Positions 33,056 to 42,287 of a stretch of DNA of 64,000 bases are shown piece by piece. Both the position numbers and the translations under genes were made by a program. The stretch spans positions 310,001-374,000 of the forward strand of contig NZ_JADDXU010000008.1 in NCBI RefSeq assembly GCF_015163075.1, given 5' to 3'. Position 1 is the stretch's first letter; the number at the start of each line of letters is the position of its first letter. The stretch comes from Streptomyces justiciae. GTDB taxonomy: Bacteria > Actinomycetota > Actinomycetes > Streptomycetales > Streptomycetaceae. The notes below the pieces were generated by a model that was not told where the DNA came from, ran no database searches, and worked only from the letters and a program-made list of their open reading frames with translations.

Positions 33056-34336
33056 GTGCCGTCCATCGACGTCGTCGTAGCCCGGGAAATCCTGGACTCC
33101 CGAGGCAACCCCACGGTCGAGGTCGAGGTCGGCCTCGACGACGGCAGCACGGGTCGTGCCGCCGTCCCCTCCGGCGCCTCCACGGGCGCCTTCGAGGCCA
33201 TCGAGCTCCGCGACGGTGACCCGAACCGCTACCTGGGCAAGGGCGTCGAGAAGGCCGTCCTCGCCGTCATCGAGCAGATCGGCCCGGAGCTGGTCGGCTA
33301 CGACGCCACCGAGCAGCGGCTGATCGACCAGGCGATGTTCGACCTGGACGCCACCGACAACAAGGGCTCCCTCGGCGCCAACGCCATCCTCGGCGTCTCC
33401 CTCGCCGTCGCCCACGCGGCCTCCGAGGCCAGCGACCTCCCGCTCTTCCGTTACCTGGGCGGCCCGAACGCGCACCTGCTGCCCGTTCCGATGATGAACA
33501 TCCTGAACGGCGGCTCGCACGCCGACTCCAACGTGGACATCCAGGAGTTCATGATCGCCCCGATCGGCGCGGAGTCCTTCTCCGAGGCGCTGCGCTGGGG
33601 CACCGAGGTCTACCACACCCTCAAGAAGGTCCTGAAGAGCAAGGGCCTGTCGACCGGCCTCGGCGACGAGGGCGGCTTCGCCCCGAACCTCGAGTCCAAC
33701 CGCGCCGCCCTGGACCTCATCCTCGAGGCGATCAAGGAAGCCGGTTACATCCCCGGCGAGCAGGTCGCCCTCGCCCTCGACGTCGCCGCCTCCGAGTTCT
33801 ACAAGGACGGCAAGTACCAGTTCGAGGGCAAGGAGCGCTCCGCCGCCGAGATGACGGAGTACTACGAGGAGCTCGTCGCGGCCTACCCGCTCGTCTCCAT
33901 CGAGGACCCGCTGTTCGAGGACGACTGGGCCGGCTGGAAGGTCATCACCGACAAGCTCGGTGACAAGGTCCAGCTCGTCGGCGACGACCTGTTCGTCACC
34001 AACCCCGAGCGCCTGGCCCGTGGCATCGAGGAGGGCACCGCCAACGCCCTGCTCGTGAAGGTGAACCAGATCGGCTCGCTCACCGAGACCCTGGACGCCG
34101 TCGAGCTCGCCCAGCGCAGCGGCTTCAAGTGCATGATGTCCCACCGCTCCGGCGAGACCGAGGACGTCACCATCGCCGACCTCGCCGTCGCCACCAACTG
34201 CGGCCAGATCAAGACCGGCGCCCCGGCCCGCTCCGAGCGCGTCGCCAAGTACAACCAGCTGCTGCGCATCGAGGAGATCCTCGACGACGCGGCCGTCTAC
34301 GCCGGTCGCTCGGCCTTCCCGCGCTTCAAGGGCTGA
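33056..34336 (+). CDS. eno: Enolase (phosphopyruvate hydratase)
   Basis: A 426-residue enolase, full length. The N-terminal signature DSRGNPTVEVEV and the catalytic-domain signature LLVKVNQIGSLTETLDAV are present, with the metal-binding Asp/Glu residues in ALDVAASEF, SIEDPLFEDDW and VGDDLFVT, and the proton-donor Glu in GLGDEGGFAPN. It converts 2-phosphoglycerate to phosphoenolpyruvate in glycolysis. The start is GTG at 33056: AAGGAG (33044-33049) is 6 bases upstream, while the in-frame ATG at 33050 would be too close to it. It is followed by divIC, as in other actinobacteria. Confidence 0.98.
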   Translation: MPSIDVVVAREILDSRGNPTVEVEVGLDDGSTGRAAVPSGASTGAFEAIELRDGDPNRYLGKGVEKAVLAVIEQIGPELVGYDATEQRLIDQAMFDLDATDNKGSLGANAILGVSLAVAHAASEASDLPLFRYLGGPNAHLLPVPMMNILNGGSHADSNVDIQEFMIAPIGAESFSEALRWGTEVYHTLKKVLKSKGLSTGLGDEGGFAPNLESNRAALDLILEAIKEAGYIPGEQVALALDVAASEFYKDGKYQFEGKERSAAEMTEYYEELVAAYPLVSIEDPLFEDDWAGWKVITDKLGDKVQLVGDDLFVTNPERLARGIEEGTANALLVKVNQIGSLTETLDAVELAQRSGFKCMMSHRSGETEDVTIADLAVATNCGQIKTGAPARSERVAKYNQLLRIEEILDDAAVYAGRSAFPRFKG

Positions 34337-34434
34337 CACCCTTAAAGCACTCAAGGACAGCGTCGTACGTACGTCCCCGTACTCGGTCCCGTACCGTGTG
34401 CGGGGACGTACGCGCGTGTGAACGGGAGTGAGAG

Positions 34435-34911
34435 ATGGCCGTCAAGGACCGGGACCGTTTCTCCACCGCGACCCGGATCCGGCTGCTCGGCGAGCAGACC
34501 GCGGCCCGGGTCTACCGCTCCCAGACCAAGCGGCAGGCCCGCCGCTCGCGGCTCACCGGTCGCGCGGCGCTGCTCGCGCTGGTGCTGTGCTCGCTGGTCG
34601 TCGCGCTCGCCTATCCGATAAGGCAGTACGTCTCCCAGCGCGCCGAGATCGCCGATCTGCAGCGGCAGCAGGAGCAGGCCAGGCAGCGCGTCGAGCAGCT
34701 GCGCGACCTCAAGGCGCGGTGGCAGGACGACGCGTACGCCGAGCAGCAGATCCGGCAGCGGCTGCACTATGTGATGCCGGGGGAGACGGGGTTCGTCGTC
34801 GTCGACCCGGGCGCGGCCCAGCAGTCGCGCGCCGAGCTGGGGGCGGCGGACCGTCCCTGGTACTCGAACGTCTGGGACGGGGTCGACAAGTCCGACGCCT
34901 CCGACCAGTGA
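34435..34911 (+). CDS. divIC: Septum formation initiator DivIC/FtsB family protein
   Basis: A 158-residue bitopic membrane protein: a basic cytoplasmic N-terminus (1-42), one membrane helix (43-62), a short coiled coil (64-95, QRAEIADLQRQQEQARQRVE) and a conserved extracytoplasmic domain with RLHYVMPGETGFVVVDP (about 109-125). It acts in the FtsL/FtsQ/DivIC cell-division subcomplex; in Streptomyces it supports sporulation septation. ATG at 34435 with GGAGTGAGAG upstream. It sits 98 bases after eno and 37 bases before the DUF501 gene, in an order conserved in actinobacteria. Confidence 0.93.
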   Translation: MAVKDRDRFSTATRIRLLGEQTAARVYRSQTKRQARRSRLTGRAALLALVLCSLVVALAYPIRQYVSQRAEIADLQRQQEQARQRVEQLRDLKARWQDDAYAEQQIRQRLHYVMPGETGFVVVDPGAAQQSRAELGAADRPWYSNVWDGVDKSDASDQ

Positions 34912-34948
34912 ACCTGAACCGCAGTACCTGACCCAGAGAAAGACAGGC

Positions 34949-35479
34949 ATGCAGACGCCCCCGCCCACCACTCCGCGCACCGAGCCGACCGACGCCGACG
35001 TCGAGGCCTTCAAGCAGCAGCTCGGGCGTCCGCCGCGCGGGCTGCGCGCCATCGCGCACCGGTGCCCGTGCGGGCAGCCGGACGTGGTGGAGACGGCCCC
35101 CCGTCTTCCCGACGGCACGCCCTTCCCGACGCTGTACTACCTGACGTGCCCGAGGGCGAACTCCGCGATCGGGACGCTGGAGGCGAACGGCGTGATGAAG
35201 GAGATGACCGAGCGCCTGCGGACCGACCCCGAGCTGGCCGCCGCGTACCGGGCCGCGCACGAGGACTACATCCGGCGGCGTGACGAGATCGAGGAGCTCA
35301 AGGGCTTCCCGAGCGCGGGTGGCATGCCGGACCGGGTGAAGTGCCTGCATGTGCTGGTGGGCCACTCGCTGGCCGCCGGGCCGGGTGTGAACCCGCTGGG
35401 CGACGAGGCGATCGCGATGCTGCCGGAGTGGTGGCGCAAGGGTGCGTGCGTGACCCTGCCGAAGGAGGACGAGCAGTGA
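34949..35479 (+). CDS. DUF501 domain protein
   Basis: A 176-residue soluble protein of the DUF501 family, found almost only in actinobacteria between divIC and ppx. Conserved features are AHRCPCGQPDVVETAPRL, FPTLYYLTCPRANSAIGTLE, the C-terminal CLHVLVGHSLA and LGDEAIAMLPEWW; the several Cys and His residues suggest metal binding. Function unknown. Its stop codon overlaps the ppx start as GTGA, so the two are coupled. Confidence 0.9.
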   Translation: MQTPPPTTPRTEPTDADVEAFKQQLGRPPRGLRAIAHRCPCGQPDVVETAPRLPDGTPFPTLYYLTCPRANSAIGTLEANGVMKEMTERLRTDPELAAAYRAAHEDYIRRRDEIEELKGFPSAGGMPDRVKCLHVLVGHSLAAGPGVNPLGDEAIAMLPEWWRKGACVTLPKEDEQ

Positions 35480-36417
35480 CCCGAGTCGCCGCCATCGACT
35501 GCGGTACCAACTCCATCCGTCTCCTCGTCGCCGACTGCGACCCGGCCACCGGTGAACTCGTCGACCTGGACCGCCGTATGACGATCGTGCGGCTCGGGCA
35601 GGGTGTCGACCGGACCGGGCGGCTGGCTCCCGAGGCGCTGGAGCGGACGTTCGCGGCGTGCCGCGAGTACGCGGCGATCATCAAGGAGCTCGGCGCGGAG
35701 CGACTGCGGTTCGTCGCCACGTCCGCCTCGCGGGACGCCGAGAACCGGGACGACTTCGTGCGCGGGGTGCTGGAGATCCTCGGCGTGGAGCCCGAGGTGA
35801 TCAGCGGCGACCAGGAGGCGGAGTTCTCCTTCACCGGGGCCACGAGCGAGCTGAAGGGCCGTGACGACCTCGCCACGCCCTATCTCGTCGTGGACATCGG
35901 CGGCGGCTCGACCGAGTTCGTCGTCGGGAACGAGCACGTGCGCGCCGCGCGCTCCGTCGACGTCGGCTGTGTGCGGATGACCGAGCGGCATCTCGTCCGG
36001 GAGGGCGTCGTCTCCGACCCGCCCACCGAGGCGCAGATCGCCGCCATGCGGGCGGACATCGAGGCCGCCCTGGACCTCGCCGAGGAGACCGTGCCGCTGC
36101 GCGAGGCGCGCACGCTGGTGGGGCTCGCCGGGTCCGTCACGACCGTGTCGGCGATCGCGCAGGCGCTGCCCGAGTACGACTCGGAGCGCATCCACCACTC
36201 CCGTGTCTCCCGCGAGAAGGTCCGGGAGATCACCGAGTGGCTGCTGCACTCCACGCACGCCGAGCGGGCGACCGTGCCCTCCATGCACCCGGGGCGCGTG
36301 GACGTGATCGCCGCGGGCGCCCTCGTACTGCTGTCGATCATGGAGCGGATCGGTGCCGAGGAGGTCGTCGTGAGCGAGCACGACATCCTCGACGGCATCG
36401 CGTTCTCGGTGGCGTAG
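35476..36417 (+). CDS. Exopolyphosphatase Ppx/GppA family
   Basis: A 313-residue Ppx/GppA phosphatase of the short actinobacterial type, lacking the C-terminal HD-like domain of E. coli Ppx. The ASKHA phosphate-binding loops are visible: AAIDCGTNSIRLLV (5-18) and DIGGGSTEFV (137-146), with LVGLAGSVTTV near 215. It hydrolyses polyphosphate or the pppGpp 5' phosphate. The start is the GTG at 35476 overlapping the DUF501 stop. A possible terminator (36470-36515) follows. Confidence 0.92.
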   Translation: MTRVAAIDCGTNSIRLLVADCDPATGELVDLDRRMTIVRLGQGVDRTGRLAPEALERTFAACREYAAIIKELGAERLRFVATSASRDAENRDDFVRGVLEILGVEPEVISGDQEAEFSFTGATSELKGRDDLATPYLVVDIGGGSTEFVVGNEHVRAARSVDVGCVRMTERHLVREGVVSDPPTEAQIAAMRADIEAALDLAEETVPLREARTLVGLAGSVTTVSAIAQALPEYDSERIHHSRVSREKVREITEWLLHSTHAERATVPSMHPGRVDVIAAGALVLLSIMERIGAEEVVVSEHDILDGIAFSVA

Positions 36418-36428
36418 CTCTCCTTTGT

Positions 36429-36440
36429 TACCGATCGGTA
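36429..36440. promoter_or_regulatory. TACCGATCGGTA perfect palindrome
   Basis: A 12-base perfect palindrome 12 bases after the ppx stop. Its composition resembles TetR-family operators. No regulator gene is adjacent. Confidence 0.35.
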
Positions 36441-36523
36441 GCCTTCTGCTGAGCAGGTCGGATAACGTATGAGCGCCTCCGGAGGGTCCGGAAACGACCT
36501 TCGGGGGCGCGCCTCCGAGAAAG

Positions 36524-36542
36524 TTCGTGAAGTTCTTCACAA
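36524..36542. promoter_or_regulatory. Candidate Rex operator upstream of ndh
   Basis: TTCGTGAAGTTCTTCACAA matches the Rex operator consensus TTGTGAANNNNTTCACAA closely, with arms GTGAA and TTCAC. Rex is the NADH/NAD+-sensing repressor of respiratory genes and is known to control ndh in S. coelicolor. A related TGAACGTGTTCA lies at 36608-36619, just before GATACA. Confidence 0.7.
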
Positions 36543-36872
36543 GGAATTCCGCCCTGTGGAACCACGAAAAGGGGCCGACTGACCCTTCCGGGGCCCCAAG
36601 TGGCCATTGAACGTGTTCAGAAGTGTGATACAGGGGGTCGGCGGGAACCCGCCGGCGAGGGGTCGTGAGGGGGTGTTGCGGACCGCTCACAGGGGTCGCG
36701 GAGGCCAAGAGAGGCAGCTCACGCGGCATTGACAACGGTCCGCCGTACCCGCCGGTTCCAGGTCCGCACCATGACCTGGATCACGTGAGTCGCGGAGGAT
36801 AACACACCCCCTGCCGGAGCTTGTGAAGGGGCGCACGAGCGACCCCCCTGGGGCGGGTGGATACTCGATGGC

Positions 36873-38264
36873 ATGAGCACCACGGAGCGTCCCAGGATCC
36901 TCGTAGTAGGCGGTGGGTACGTAGGCCTGTACGCAGCTCGGCGCATCCTCAAGAAGATGCGCTACGGAGAGGCGACCGTCACGGTCGTCGACCCCCGGTC
37001 GTACATGACCTACCAGCCCTTCCTCCCCGAAACCGCCGCCGGCAGCATCTCCCCGCGCCACGTCGTCGTCCCGCTGCGACGCGTGCTGCCCAAGGCGGAG
37101 GTTCTCACCGGCCGGGTCACCACCATCGACCAGGACCGCAAGGTCGCCACGATCGCCCCGCTGGTCGGCGAGGCGTACGAGCTGCCCTTCGACTACCTGG
37201 TGATCGCGCTCGGCGCGGTCTCCCGCACCTTCCCGATCCCCGGCCTCGCCGAGCAGGGCATCGGCATGAAGGGCGTCGAGGAGGCCATCGGCCTGCGCAA
37301 CCACGTCCTGGAGCAGCTGGACAAGGCCGACTCCACCACCGACGAGGAGATCCGCCGCAAGGCGCTCACCTTCGTCTTCGTCGGCGGCGGGTTCGCCGGC
37401 GCGGAGACCATCGGTGAGGTCGAGGACATGGCCCGCGACGCGGCCAAGTACTACAAGACGGTCTCCCGCGAGGACATGCGGTTCATCCTCGTCGACGCCG
37501 CCGACAAGATCCTTCCCGAGGTCGGCCCGAAGCTGGGCACCTACGGCAAGGAGCACCTGGAGAGCCGCGGCGTGGAGATCTACCTCTCCACCTCGATGGA
37601 CTCCTGCGTCGACGGCCACGTCGTGCTGAAGAACGGGCTCGAGGTCGACTCCAACACGATCGTCTGGACCGCCGGCGTCAAGCCCAACCCGGTCCTCTCC
37701 CGCTACGGCCTCCCGCTCGGCCCGCGCGGTCACGTCGACACCCAGCCCACCCTCCAGGTGCAGGGCACCGACTACATCTGGGCCGCCGGCGACAACGCCC
37801 AGGTCCCGGACGTCGCCGCCCGCAAGGCCGGGGTGGAGAACGCCTGGTGCCCGCCGAACGCCCAGCACGCGCTGCGTCAGGCCAAGGTCCTCGGCGACAA
37901 CGTGGTCTCCGGCATGCGGGGCTTCCCGCAGAAGGAGTACGCGCACTCCAACAAGGGCGCGGTGGCCGGTCTCGGCCTCCACAAGGGCGTGGCGATGATC
38001 GTCATGGGCAAGATGAAGATCAAGCTCAAGGGCCGTCTCGCCTGGTACATGCACCGTGGCTACCACGGTCTGGCGATGCCGACGTGGAACCGCAAGATCC
38101 GCGTCTTCGCCGACTGGACGCTCGCGATGTTCCTCAAGCGCGAGGTCGTCGCCCTCGGCGCCCTGGAGACTCCGCGCGAGGAGTTCTACGAGGCCGCCAA
38201 GCCCGCGCCGGCGCCCGCCGCCGCGCAGCCGGAGAAGACGCAGGAGAAGGCCAAGGCCTCCTGA
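36873..38264 (+). CDS. ndh: Type II NADH dehydrogenase
   Basis: A 463-residue membrane-associated FAD enzyme, NDH-2. It has two Rossmann motifs: GGGYVGLYAARRI near residue 13 for FAD and FVFVGGGFAGAETIGEV near 170 for NADH, plus the second FAD motif DYIWAAGDNAQVPD near 300. The C-terminal half carries amphipathic and hydrophobic segments for membrane attachment and an Ala/Pro/Lys-rich tail. It passes electrons from NADH to menaquinone without proton pumping. ATG at 36873; the ribosome site is weak. Rex-like operators upstream fit redox control. A strong terminator follows. Confidence 0.9.
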   Translation: MSTTERPRILVVGGGYVGLYAARRILKKMRYGEATVTVVDPRSYMTYQPFLPETAAGSISPRHVVVPLRRVLPKAEVLTGRVTTIDQDRKVATIAPLVGEAYELPFDYLVIALGAVSRTFPIPGLAEQGIGMKGVEEAIGLRNHVLEQLDKADSTTDEEIRRKALTFVFVGGGFAGAETIGEVEDMARDAAKYYKTVSREDMRFILVDAADKILPEVGPKLGTYGKEHLESRGVEIYLSTSMDSCVDGHVVLKNGLEVDSNTIVWTAGVKPNPVLSRYGLPLGPRGHVDTQPTLQVQGTDYIWAAGDNAQVPDVAARKAGVENAWCPPNAQHALRQAKVLGDNVVSGMRGFPQKEYAHSNKGAVAGLGLHKGVAMIVMGKMKIKLKGRLAWYMHRGYHGLAMPTWNRKIRVFADWTLAMFLKREVVALGALETPREEFYEAAKPAPAPAAAQPEKTQEKAKAS

Positions 38265-38287
38265 CCGACTCCGGTCACTGATCGAAC

Positions 38288-38327
38288 CGAAGGGCCTCCC
38301 GCCATCCGTGGTGCGGGAGGCCCTTCG
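38288..38327. terminator. 15-bp hairpin terminator after ndh
   Basis: Perfect 15-bp stem (38288-38302 with 38313-38327) and 10-base loop, 23 bases after the ndh stop. Confidence 0.85.
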
Positions 38328-38409
38328 GCGTGTCCCGGGATTGCGTCACCCCTTGTCACTGTTTACGTAGGTGGACAATTCCGGGATCCTCGTCACGGAG
38401 GTGTGCGCC

Positions 38410-39702
38410 ATGGCCGACGCCGCGTCGCGGCTGAAGAACCTCTTCGAACTACTGCTGGGAGCCCCGCTCCCGGTCCGCGTGCGGGCGTGGGACGGCTCGC
38501 AGGCGGGACCGCCGGGCGCCCCGGCGCTGGTGCTGCGCAACCGCCGGGCGGTGCGGCGGCTGTTGTTCAAGCCCGGCGAACTCGGTCTCGCCCGCGCCTG
38601 GGTCGCGGGGGACCTCGACATCGACGGCGACCTCTACGCCGCACTCGACCTGATCTCCGGCCTCGTCTGGGAGCGCGGCGAGGGCGCCAGGAGCCGGGCC
38701 GCGCTGCTCCGCGACCCCGAGGTGCGCGCCGCCCTGCGTGGCCTCGTCCGGCTCTCCGGGCTGCCGCTGCCGCCCGCCCCGCCGCCCGAGGAGGTCCGCC
38801 GGCACCGCGGCCACCTTCACACCAAGCGCACCGACAGACGCGCCGTCAGCCACCACTACGACGTCGGCAACGACTTCTACGAGATCGTCCTCGGCCCGTC
38901 GATGGTCTACTCGTGCGCCTACTGGGAGAGCCCCGGGAGCACGCTGGAGGACGCCCAGCGCGACAAGCTCGAACTCGTCTGCGCGAAGCTCGCCCTGACC
39001 CCCGGTCAGCGGCTCCTCGACGTCGGCTGCGGCTGGGGCTCCATGGCGATCCACGCCGCCCGCGAGCACGGCGTGCGGGTCGTCGGCATCACCCTCTCCC
39101 AGGAGCAGGCCGCCTACGCCCGCAAGCGCGTCGCCGACGAGGGCCTGACCGACCGGATCGAGATCCGCGTCCAGGACTACCGGGACGTCGGCGACGGGCC
39201 CTACGACGCGATCTCCTCCATCGGCATGGCCGAACACGTCGGCGCCGAACGCTACCTGGAGTACGCCGAGGACCTGTACGCCCTCCTCAGGCCCGGCGGA
39301 CGGCTCCTCAACCACCAGATCGCCCGCCGCCCGCAGCGCGACGAATCGACGTACCACGTCGACGAGTTCATCGATGCCTACGTCTTCCCCGACGGCGAGC
39401 TCGCCCCCCTCGGCACCACCGTCACCCAGCTGGAACGCGCCGGGTTCGAGGTGCGTGACGTCGAGTCGATCCGCGAGCACTACGGCCTCACCCTGCGCCG
39501 CTGGGTGGCCCGCCTGGAGGCCGACTGGGCCCGTGCCGCCCGGCTCGCCGGACCCGGCCGGGCCCGTGTATGGCGGCTCTACATGGCCGCCTGCGCACTC
39601 GCCTTCGAACGCAACAGCATCGGCGTCAACCAGGTCCTGGCCGTCCGTGCCCTGGACTCCGGGGACTCCGGAATGCCGCTGCGCGCCCGCACCTGGAACT
39701 GA
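38410..39702 (+). CDS. Cyclopropane-fatty-acyl-phospholipid synthase family methyltransferase
   Basis: A 430-residue SAM-dependent methyltransferase of the Cfa/MMA synthase family. The N-terminal domain (1-140) is of the Cfa type (PGELGLARAWVAGDLDIDGDLY), and the catalytic domain has YDVGNDFYEIVLGPSMVYSC, the SAM motif LLDVGCGWGSMAIHAA (about 205-220) and SIGMAEHVG. It adds a methylene or methyl group to unsaturated membrane lipid chains. The ATG at 38410 follows GGAGG (38397-38401); an in-frame GTG at 38371 lacks a site. It converges on the ABC permease with a shared terminator. Confidence 0.9.
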   Translation: MADAASRLKNLFELLLGAPLPVRVRAWDGSQAGPPGAPALVLRNRRAVRRLLFKPGELGLARAWVAGDLDIDGDLYAALDLISGLVWERGEGARSRAALLRDPEVRAALRGLVRLSGLPLPPAPPPEEVRRHRGHLHTKRTDRRAVSHHYDVGNDFYEIVLGPSMVYSCAYWESPGSTLEDAQRDKLELVCAKLALTPGQRLLDVGCGWGSMAIHAAREHGVRVVGITLSQEQAAYARKRVADEGLTDRIEIRVQDYRDVGDGPYDAISSIGMAEHVGAERYLEYAEDLYALLRPGGRLLNHQIARRPQRDESTYHVDEFIDAYVFPDGELAPLGTTVTQLERAGFEVRDVESIREHYGLTLRRWVARLEADWARAARLAGPGRARVWRLYMAACALAFERNSIGVNQVLAVRALDSGDSGMPLRARTWN

Positions 39703-39712
39703 ACCGACGGAA

Positions 39713-39742
39713 GGGGCCCGCCACTTGTACGTGACGGGCCCC
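39713..39742. terminator. Bidirectional terminator between convergent genes
   Basis: GGGGCCCG (39713-39720) pairs with CGGGCCCC (39735-39742), and an inner CAC/GTG extends the stem. It lies between the convergent stops at 39702 and 39759. Confidence 0.7.
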
Positions 39743-39758
39743 AACTGCCGTACGGCCG

Positions 39759-42287
39759 CTACTCGGCCTTGATGGCCGACAGCATGTTCAGCTTCGCCGC
39801 GCGCCGGGCCGGCCACAGGGCCGCCAGGACACCGACGACCGCCGCGCCCAGCAGGAAGAGCGCCATCCGCCCCCAGGGCAGGACGAGTTCGTACGTCGCC
39901 ATCTTCGTGCCCAGCAGCTCACCGGCCGCCCAGCCGAAGAACACGCCCAGGCCGATGCCGAGGACACCGCCGAACAGGGAGATCACCAGGGACTCCAGGC
40001 GGACCATCCGCTTGACGCCCTTGCGGTCCAGGCCGATCGCGCGGAGCATGCCGATCTCCTGGGAGCGTTCGAAGACCGACATGGCCAGGGTGTTGATGAC
40101 GCCGAGGACCGCGACGAGCACCGCCATGGCGAGCAGGCCGTAGACCATGTTCAGGATCAGCGTGAACATCTTCGCGATGTCGTCGGACAGGTCCTGCTTG
40201 CTCTGCACCTTGATGGCCGGGTTGGTGCCGAGGGCCTTCTCCAGCCGGTCCTTCGTGGCGTCGGAGGCGCCGTCGGCCGTCTTCACCAGGACCTGCATGT
40301 CGGCCGGGTCGGTCAGATGCGGGGTGAGGGCCTTGTTGTCGACCATGATGCCCCGGATCAGCTCGTTGCCCTCGTAGACCGCGGAGACGGTGAGCTTCTG
40401 CGCCTTGCCGTCCTCGTAGTGCGCGGTGAACGTCGAACCGGCCGTCCAGCCGCGGGACTTGGCGGTGTCGCTGTCGACGACCACCTGACCGCCGCCCACC
40501 TTGAAGGAGCCGCTGTCGACCTTCAGGTCGGTCAGCTTGCCGATCGACGAGCCGTTCACGCCGGTCAGGTACTCGGTCTCGCCGTCGATGCGCGAGGGGG
40601 CGTTGCGCAGCGGGCTGGTGGTGGTGACCCCGTCCGTGGCGTTGAGCTTGTTGTCGACGTCCGGGGACAGTTCGTTGCCGTTCGCCATCGACACGATGTA
40701 GTCCGCGCGGATCGCCGACGACGCCATCTTGTCGATGGACTTCTGCAGGCTGCCCGCCATCACCGTCATGCCGGTGATCAGCGTCAGGCCGATCATCAGC
40801 GCGGACGCGGTGGCGGCCGTACGACGGGGGTTGCGGACCGAGTTCTGCCGGGCGAGCTTGCCCGCCGTGCCGAACACGCGCAGCACCGGGGCGGCGGCCG
40901 CGATCAGGGGGCGGGACAGCAGCGGGGTCAGGATGAAGACGCCGATGATGAGCAGGACCGCGCCGATGCCCATGGGGGCCTGGCCGTCGGAGCCGTTCAT
41001 CGTCGTCGCCGCGAGGACGACCGCGACACCCGCGCCGGAGAACAGCGCGCCGAGGGTGTTGCGCAGCACCAGCGACTTCGTGGTGGCCTGCGCGTGCACG
41101 CTGCTCATCGCCGCGACCGGCGGGATCTTCGCGGCCCGGCGGCCCGGCAGCCACGCCGCCAGCATGGTGATGAGGACGCCGACCGCGAGGGCGGTGGCGA
41201 CCGTGCCGCCGGAGACGACCAGCGGCCCGTCCGGGACGGTCGCGCCGAGCGTGCCCATCAGCGACCGCATCCCGGCGCCGATGCCGATGCCCGCGACCAG
41301 GCCGGTCACCCCGGCGACCGTGCCGACGACGAACGCCTCGATCAGCACCGAGCGGGTGACCTGACGCCGGGACGCGCCGACGGCCCGCAGCAGCGCCAGC
41401 TCCTTGGTGCGCTGGGCGACCAGCATGGTGAAGGTGTTGGCGATGATGAACGTCCCCACGAACAGCGCGATGCCCGCGAAGACCAGCAGCATCTGACGGA
41501 AGCTGCCCATCTGGGAGGAGATCAACTCGGCCTGGTCGTCGGCGAGTTCCTTGCCGGTCGTGGTCTCGACGAGCTTCGCCGGCAGGGTCTTGTCGAGCGC
41601 GGCCTTCAGCGCGGTCTGGGAGGTGCCGGGGGCGGCCTTCACGTCGATCTCGTCGTACGTGCCCGTCTTGCCGAACAGCTTCTGCGCGGTCGCCGTGTCG
41701 AACAGGGCGAGGCTGCCGCCGGCCGCGACATTGCCGTCGTCGGTGGTGAAGATGCCGGTGACGGTGGGGGAGAGGACCGGGCCGTCGATCGAGAGGCGGA
41801 CCTTGTCGCCGACCTCGTACCCGGCGCGCTTCGCGGTCTCGGAGTCGATGGCGACCTGGTCGGCGCCGCGCGGGGCCGCGCCCTCGGCGAGCGGGTACCG
41901 GGGGTCCTTGGCGCCCCAGTAGTTCCCGCCCTGCGACTGGAAGCCGCCGCCGATGAGGTCGCCGTCCTTGTCGGCCATGGCGGTGAAGCCGCTGACGACG
42001 CCGATGGCGGAGGCGGCACCCGGGGTCCTCGCGCTCCTGTCGAGGAGCGCCTGGGTGAGCTCGGGGGTCTTGCCGACCTTGTTGCCCTTGCTCTCCTGGT
42101 AGTCGGGCTGGACCGCCACGTCGACCTGGTCGAAGCCCTTGGCGGAGCTGTTCTGGTAGGCGTTGGAGATGGTGTTGGTGAAGACCAGCGTCCCCGACAC
42201 GAAGGCCACGCCGAGCATCACGGCGAGGACGGTCATGAGGAGCCGGGCCTTGTGCGCGAGGACGTTGCGCAGGGCGGTGCGGAACAT
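39759..42287 (-). CDS. FtsX-like ABC transporter permease (842 residues)
   Basis: An 842-residue permease with two FtsX-type halves: helix 1 at about 16-38, first bundle about 250-380 with AQRTKELALLRAVGASRRQV, and second bundle about 715-840 with FERSQEIGMLRAIGLDRKGV. It is paralogous to the permease at 7795-10359, sharing the start FRTALRNVLAHKARLLMTVLAVMLGVAFVSGTL only in pattern, and the GTLVFT-N/D-T-I/M segment. ATG at 42287 overlaps the ATPase stop by one base (TGATG). Likely an exporter of lipids or antimicrobial compounds, or a cell-envelope sensor. Confidence 0.9.
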   Translation of the reverse strand: MFRTALRNVLAHKARLLMTVLAVMLGVAFVSGTLVFTNTISNAYQNSSAKGFDQVDVAVQPDYQESKGNKVGKTPELTQALLDRSARTPGAASAIGVVSGFTAMADKDGDLIGGGFQSQGGNYWGAKDPRYPLAEGAAPRGADQVAIDSETAKRAGYEVGDKVRLSIDGPVLSPTVTGIFTTDDGNVAAGGSLALFDTATAQKLFGKTGTYDEIDVKAAPGTSQTALKAALDKTLPAKLVETTTGKELADDQAELISSQMGSFRQMLLVFAGIALFVGTFIIANTFTMLVAQRTKELALLRAVGASRRQVTRSVLIEAFVVGTVAGVTGLVAGIGIGAGMRSLMGTLGATVPDGPLVVSGGTVATALAVGVLITMLAAWLPGRRAAKIPPVAAMSSVHAQATTKSLVLRNTLGALFSGAGVAVVLAATTMNGSDGQAPMGIGAVLLIIGVFILTPLLSRPLIAAAAPVLRVFGTAGKLARQNSVRNPRRTAATASALMIGLTLITGMTVMAGSLQKSIDKMASSAIRADYIVSMANGNELSPDVDNKLNATDGVTTTSPLRNAPSRIDGETEYLTGVNGSSIGKLTDLKVDSGSFKVGGGQVVVDSDTAKSRGWTAGSTFTAHYEDGKAQKLTVSAVYEGNELIRGIMVDNKALTPHLTDPADMQVLVKTADGASDATKDRLEKALGTNPAIKVQSKQDLSDDIAKMFTLILNMVYGLLAMAVLVAVLGVINTLAMSVFERSQEIGMLRAIGLDRKGVKRMVRLESLVISLFGGVLGIGLGVFFGWAAGELLGTKMATYELVLPWGRMALFLLGAAVVGVLAALWPARRAAKLNMLSAIKAE

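Larger units (their letters stand above)
36418..36872 (+). other. Long ndh leader/intergenic region with several palindromes
   Basis: A 455-base gap between ppx and ndh. It holds an imperfect hairpin (about 36474-36515) that may end the ppx transcript, the palindrome TACCGATCGGTA (36429-36440), a Rex-like site (36524-36542), a second TGAAC-GT-GTTCA palindrome (36608-36619) and a possible -10 GATACA (36627-36632). No open reading frame with coding character was seen. Confidence 0.6.
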
